This document shows, one piece after another, positions 60,624 to 64,000 of a stretch of 64,000 nt of DNA (position 1 is its first letter; each line of letters opens with the position of its first letter). Under the pieces are notes generated by a model. It made no database searches. It was not told where the DNA came from and saw only the letters and a list, made by a program, of their open reading frames with translations. The translations under genes were made by a program, and so were the position numbers. The stretch lies in assembly GCF_024806495.1 (NCBI RefSeq), contig NZ_JANUFF010000003.1, positions 124,001-188,000 of the forward strand. The letters run 5' to 3'. This DNA comes from Chryseobacterium sp. JUb7 (GTDB lineage: Bacteria; Bacteroidota; Bacteroidia; Flavobacteriales; Weeksellaceae).

Positions 60624-61418
60624 TTACTGAATAATAATCCCGTCAAAAGATGAAGTATGAGCAGAAAAATACCCCAATGCACCATTGCTGAAATTACTTG
60701 GAGGGTTGGTAGGTGTTACACTTTCTCCTAACGTATCCAACGTTACATTCGGCAAAGCTTTTAAATAATTATATACCGGAGCATCTATACACATCATTTT
60801 TACAACGACTGTATCACTTTTCATTAAATATCCTGTTTTAATTGGTTTTTTATTAACCTCTCCATTATCTGAATAGTCTGAAAAAACAGTATAGCCTATC
60901 TTATTTGAAGAATTAATGTGGCTTTTAAAAAGATAATAATTACCTGCCATCTGAGGATCCTTAAAAACAGGAACAATTCCGGTGTCGTCCTCATAACCGT
61001 TGTATACTGTCGTTTGTTTTAAACCACTCAAAGGAACACTCTCAGGCATCTGACTTACAGCTTTATATTCAACACCATCTACAGTAACGGATAAAGTATA
61101 AATGTCTCCACTCTTTGTTTCAAACGAATTGGTTTCATATACTCCGTCTTTGTATATAAGCATCTCAGACTACCCATGATTGTCACTAATGACAACCTTT
61201 GCGTTTGAAATAGGTTTATATTCCGATTTTACATCCGAAATTTTTACAGATCGGGTAACTTTCACGATACCATGATCTCCATCATCGGTAATATTCCCTT
61301 CGATAACAATCTTTCCGCTCCCGTCATTCATTGGAAGATCAATCACACTATCCTCACCACAGCTTACCAGGAATGCCAGAAATGAACAGGCAATCAGTTT
61401 TTTTATTTTTATCATCAT
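60624..61418 (-). pseudogene. DUF4249 lipoprotein interrupted by an in-frame TAG
   Basis: From ATG 61418 the frame reads a signal peptide with lipobox FLVSCGED and an N-terminal domain (GKIVIEGNITDDG, ISNAKVVISDNHG), then a TAG at 61172-61170. The same frame continues with SEMLIYKDGVYETNSF through FDGIIIQ at 60624, a normal DUF4249 C-terminus. A CAG-to-TAG change (Gln) is the simplest explanation. DUF4249 proteins are partners of TonB-dependent receptors. Seven bases separate it from the receptor upstream. Confidence 0.8.
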
Positions 61419-61425
61419 CTTTATT

Positions 61426-63665
61426 TTAAAATTTGAAATTGTAACTTATGTTGGGTACAAGAGAAAGTATCGATGTTTGTACAGTATTAATCTTATCCGG
61501 ATTATTAGAATCCTGCTCAAAGGTAACAGCATAAGGATTTTTTCTTCCATAAACATTGTAAACACCCATTGACCAAGAGCTTTTGAAACGTTTGGTCGTA
61601 TTGGGTTCATAAGTAAGATTAACATCCAACCTGTTGTACGCCGGCATTCGGTTGCTGTTTCTGGCACCATACTGAAGAATTGTTTCGCCTCCTATCTCAT
61701 ATTTTCCAATCGGAAAAGTAGCCGCACTTCCAGTACTGTACACAAAGGCTCCCGATAACGTCCAGGATGGGGCCAGCTGATAATTGGCAACTATAGAAAA
61801 ATTATGGGTTTTATCCTGGCTGGCATTATACCAATTGCTATTGTTTATTCCATCAATTCTCCTTTCTGTTTTAGATAAAGTATAGGAAAACCAACCGGTA
61901 AATCTCCCTTTTGTTTTTTTAGCTAATAACTCAAGGCCATACGCTCTCCCTTTTCCATTGTACAAAAGATTACTTTCCACATTATCCAGCACATTCATTT
62001 CAACCCCGTCTTTATAATCGACAAGATTTGACATTTTTTTATAAAATACTTCTCCTGTAAATTCGTATCCGTTATTTAATTTTCTGGTATAAGCTAAATT
62101 TAACTGATCTCCTACCTGTGGTTTTTTTAGGTTTATCCAAACATCATTATTTGCTATACCTCCTCCTGCACTGCTGTTCAAAGTTTGAATACTCTGAGTG
62201 TTTCTGGAATACCCGAACCTTATATTGTTATTTTTATTAAATGCATAATTAACCATTACCCTGGGCTCAAGATTGACATAACTTTTAGATTCAGCTGCTT
62301 TATTTTTACCTTGGGAAAGCATTGATAGCCGCAATCCGAAATTCATAAAGAGTTTATCTGAAATTTTGAAATCATCATCCGCATACACAGCATTTTCCCA
62401 CATAGATCTAGGAGTTCTCAAAAAATCTGAATGAATAGATTCGGATAAATTTGGCGTAAAAAAATCATAGTAAGAAGTCTGTAGCCCATAATGCAGTGTA
62501 TGATTCAAACCTGCATAATGAGAAAAATCCTGTTTAAACTGCCAGTTTCTGATGGTAGGATTCACATCAGAAACGTCACCTTTGTCATTTAAGACTGTTG
62601 CTTTATAATCATATCCGCTATAGATGAGTGAGGTATTTGAGAATAACTTGCTGCTGATAATACTGTTCCATCTTAATGAAGCAGCCGTATTGCCCCAGTT
62701 ATTTTTAAATTTGTCCACAGACATAATATCTCTACCAAAATAGCTTGTAAGATAAATTGAGTTATTTTTATTGATCTGGTAATTGAGTTTCGCATTCAAA
62801 TCATAGAAATACAATTTATTTTTTGATTCTTCATCTTTCGGCAAAAAAATATCTGCATAAGTTCTCCTCGCAGATACTATAAAAGAAGATTTACCTTTTT
62901 GTAGAGGTCCTTCAACGCTCACCCTGCTGCTGATCAAACCTATTCCTCCTGCTACTCCAAAGTTTTGGTTATTGCCATCTTTCATTTTAACATCCACGAC
63001 TGATGATAAACGACCTCCATACTGAGCAGGAATATTTCCCTTGTAAAGTGTTACATTCCTTAAAGCATCACTATTAAATGTACTAAAAAATCCCAATAAA
63101 TGAGAATTATTAAAAATAGGCGCTTCATCCAGCAGAATAAGATTTTGATCTAAATTTCGCCTCTTACACTAAATCCTGAACTTCCTTCCTGAGAAGATAT
63201 ACCGGGCAAAAACTGTAATGTTTTAATTACATCCCTTTCTCCAAATAAGACCGGTAGTTTTGAAATTCCCTGGATGTCAAGAACTTCTGCACCAGCCCGG
63301 GTCTGAGTAGAGAAAGCTTTATTTTTCCTGGGATCTTTAATCGTAATTTCTTCAATTTCAATCCCTTCATCTTTTTCAAGCTCCCAATCCATTTTTTTTT
63401 CTGCATCAAGATGTACATTTTGAGTTTCGGGTCTGTGTTTATTGTGGCTGATAATCAAAGTATAATCATTCTCAGGAAGAGATAAAGAATAAAAACCATA
63501 GTCATTGGTTTCAATAGATATTTCAGGATTGTCTTTGACCCGGATCGTAGCTCCGGCGATCACTTCTCCTGTATTCTGGTCTTTTACGACTCCATTAATA
63601 GAGTAACTTTTCTGGGCATAACAACCTACTGACAAACATATTGCCATAGTAGTAATTCGCATCAT
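61426..63665 (-). pseudogene. TonB-dependent receptor broken by a single-base deletion
   Basis: From ATG 63665 the frame encodes a signal peptide, a carboxypeptidase-regulatory domain (INGVVKDQNTGEVIAGATI) and the plug start (VLFGERDVIKTLQFLPGI), then SSGFSVRGEI and a TAG at 63150. In the +1 frame the expected NLDQNLILLDEAPIFNNSHL follows and runs to the barrel end ISYNFKF at 61426. Restoring one G near 63158 would give VRGGNLDQN, so one base is missing. Otherwise full length. A TATATTTG motif lies upstream on the minus strand. Confidence 0.85.
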
Positions 63666-63713
63666 CTGTGTTGTGTTTTGTATATTTTTGCGCAAATATA
63701 AAAACAATTCCAA

Positions 63714-64000
63714 CTGATTTTAAGCTACTGTTTTACAACCAGAATGATGGTAGAATGAAAAATATCTACATTACAATAAAAAAATGTTTAAATTTTATTT
63801 TCTAAATATTTTAATTAATTAAAAAACAGCCTCTATTAACTTTATTTTATAATTAATATTTTTCAACAAAATAAATAAACTTTAATATAAAATTAACTTA
63901 CATAGCTATATTTTAGCATTAAAAGTTAATAATTTTAAGAATATCAAAAACGTAATAATCATCTCTAAAATGATGATCGTTAATAAATATCCAAATGGTT
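63714..64000. other. AT-rich non-coding end of window
   Basis: About 287 bases upstream of the receptor start, very AT-rich, with TTAATTAATTAA-like runs and a small palindromic ATCATCTC/AAATGATGAT pattern near 63958-63978. No gene recognised; presumably the receptor's promoter region and the start of the next locus. Confidence 0.5.

Noticed and set aside
63140..63170. Programmed ribosomal frameshift in the TonB-dependent receptor
   Set aside because: The sequence around the break has no slippery heptamer or downstream pseudoknot that I can see, and a single missing G in a canonical VRGGNLDQN segment explains it fully.

Overview
The window is AT-rich, densely coded DNA from a flavobacterium, most likely Chryseobacterium or a close relative in the Weeksellaceae. 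The signs are a T9SS-type C-terminal sorting domain on a secreted protein, an exbB-exbD-tonB operon, a TonB-dependent receptor paired with a DUF4249 lipoprotein, many lipoproteins and SPII/SPI leaders, TAnnTTTG-type promoter motifs, an AccD without a zinc ribbon, and several intergenic palindromic repeat families. This assignment rests on recognition of gene content; no database search was run.

Layout. 1-6600 is housekeeping: a cut-off lipoprotein, a HEMLH zinc-protease-like protein coupled to a CsaA-type tRNA-binding protein, an exonuclease, SufT, a sulfurtransferase, HMG-CoA lyase and peptidase T. 6-17 kb mixes small secreted proteins (four paralogues with a TonB-C-like domain, a double-glycine-leader Cys-rich peptide) with thiL, a thioesterase, a YhiN-type flavoprotein and two thioredoxin-fold proteins. 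17-30 kb holds mutS, a JmjC/cupin protein, a bestrophin, a SpoU methyltransferase, the CBS protein-nadK pair, fbaA, accD and an SpmA/SpmB-type membrane protein. A decayed four-helix-bundle gene framed by short inverted repeats follows at 30.25-30.51 kb. 31-33 kb is the TonB energy-transduction operon. 33.7-44 kb carries a DUF885 peptidase, a DinB protein, a cysteine-free endonuclease III, a Bcp peroxiredoxin, a tolC-sprT-manC operon and folC, then two near-identical tRNA-Val genes.

44.4-52 kb is the most accessory-looking stretch. A T9SS-targeted delta-60-repeat protein precedes a five-gene block (46017-51992): a conserved unknown, a DUF4280 PAAR-like tip protein, a 1012-residue protein with a Gly-rich beta C-terminus, a lipoprotein and a small secreted protein. 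I read this block as an orphan tip/effector/immunity cassette for a contractile (T6SS-iii-like) system. 52-60 kb returns to core genes (glycosyltransferases, sufE, clpC, mnmA). At 59.62-59.73 kb there is a striking structured intergenic element. The window ends with a DUF4249 lipoprotein and a TonB-dependent receptor in one operon, each broken by a different single-site lesion.

No rRNA genes, CRISPR arrays, intact insertion sequences or prophage genes were seen.
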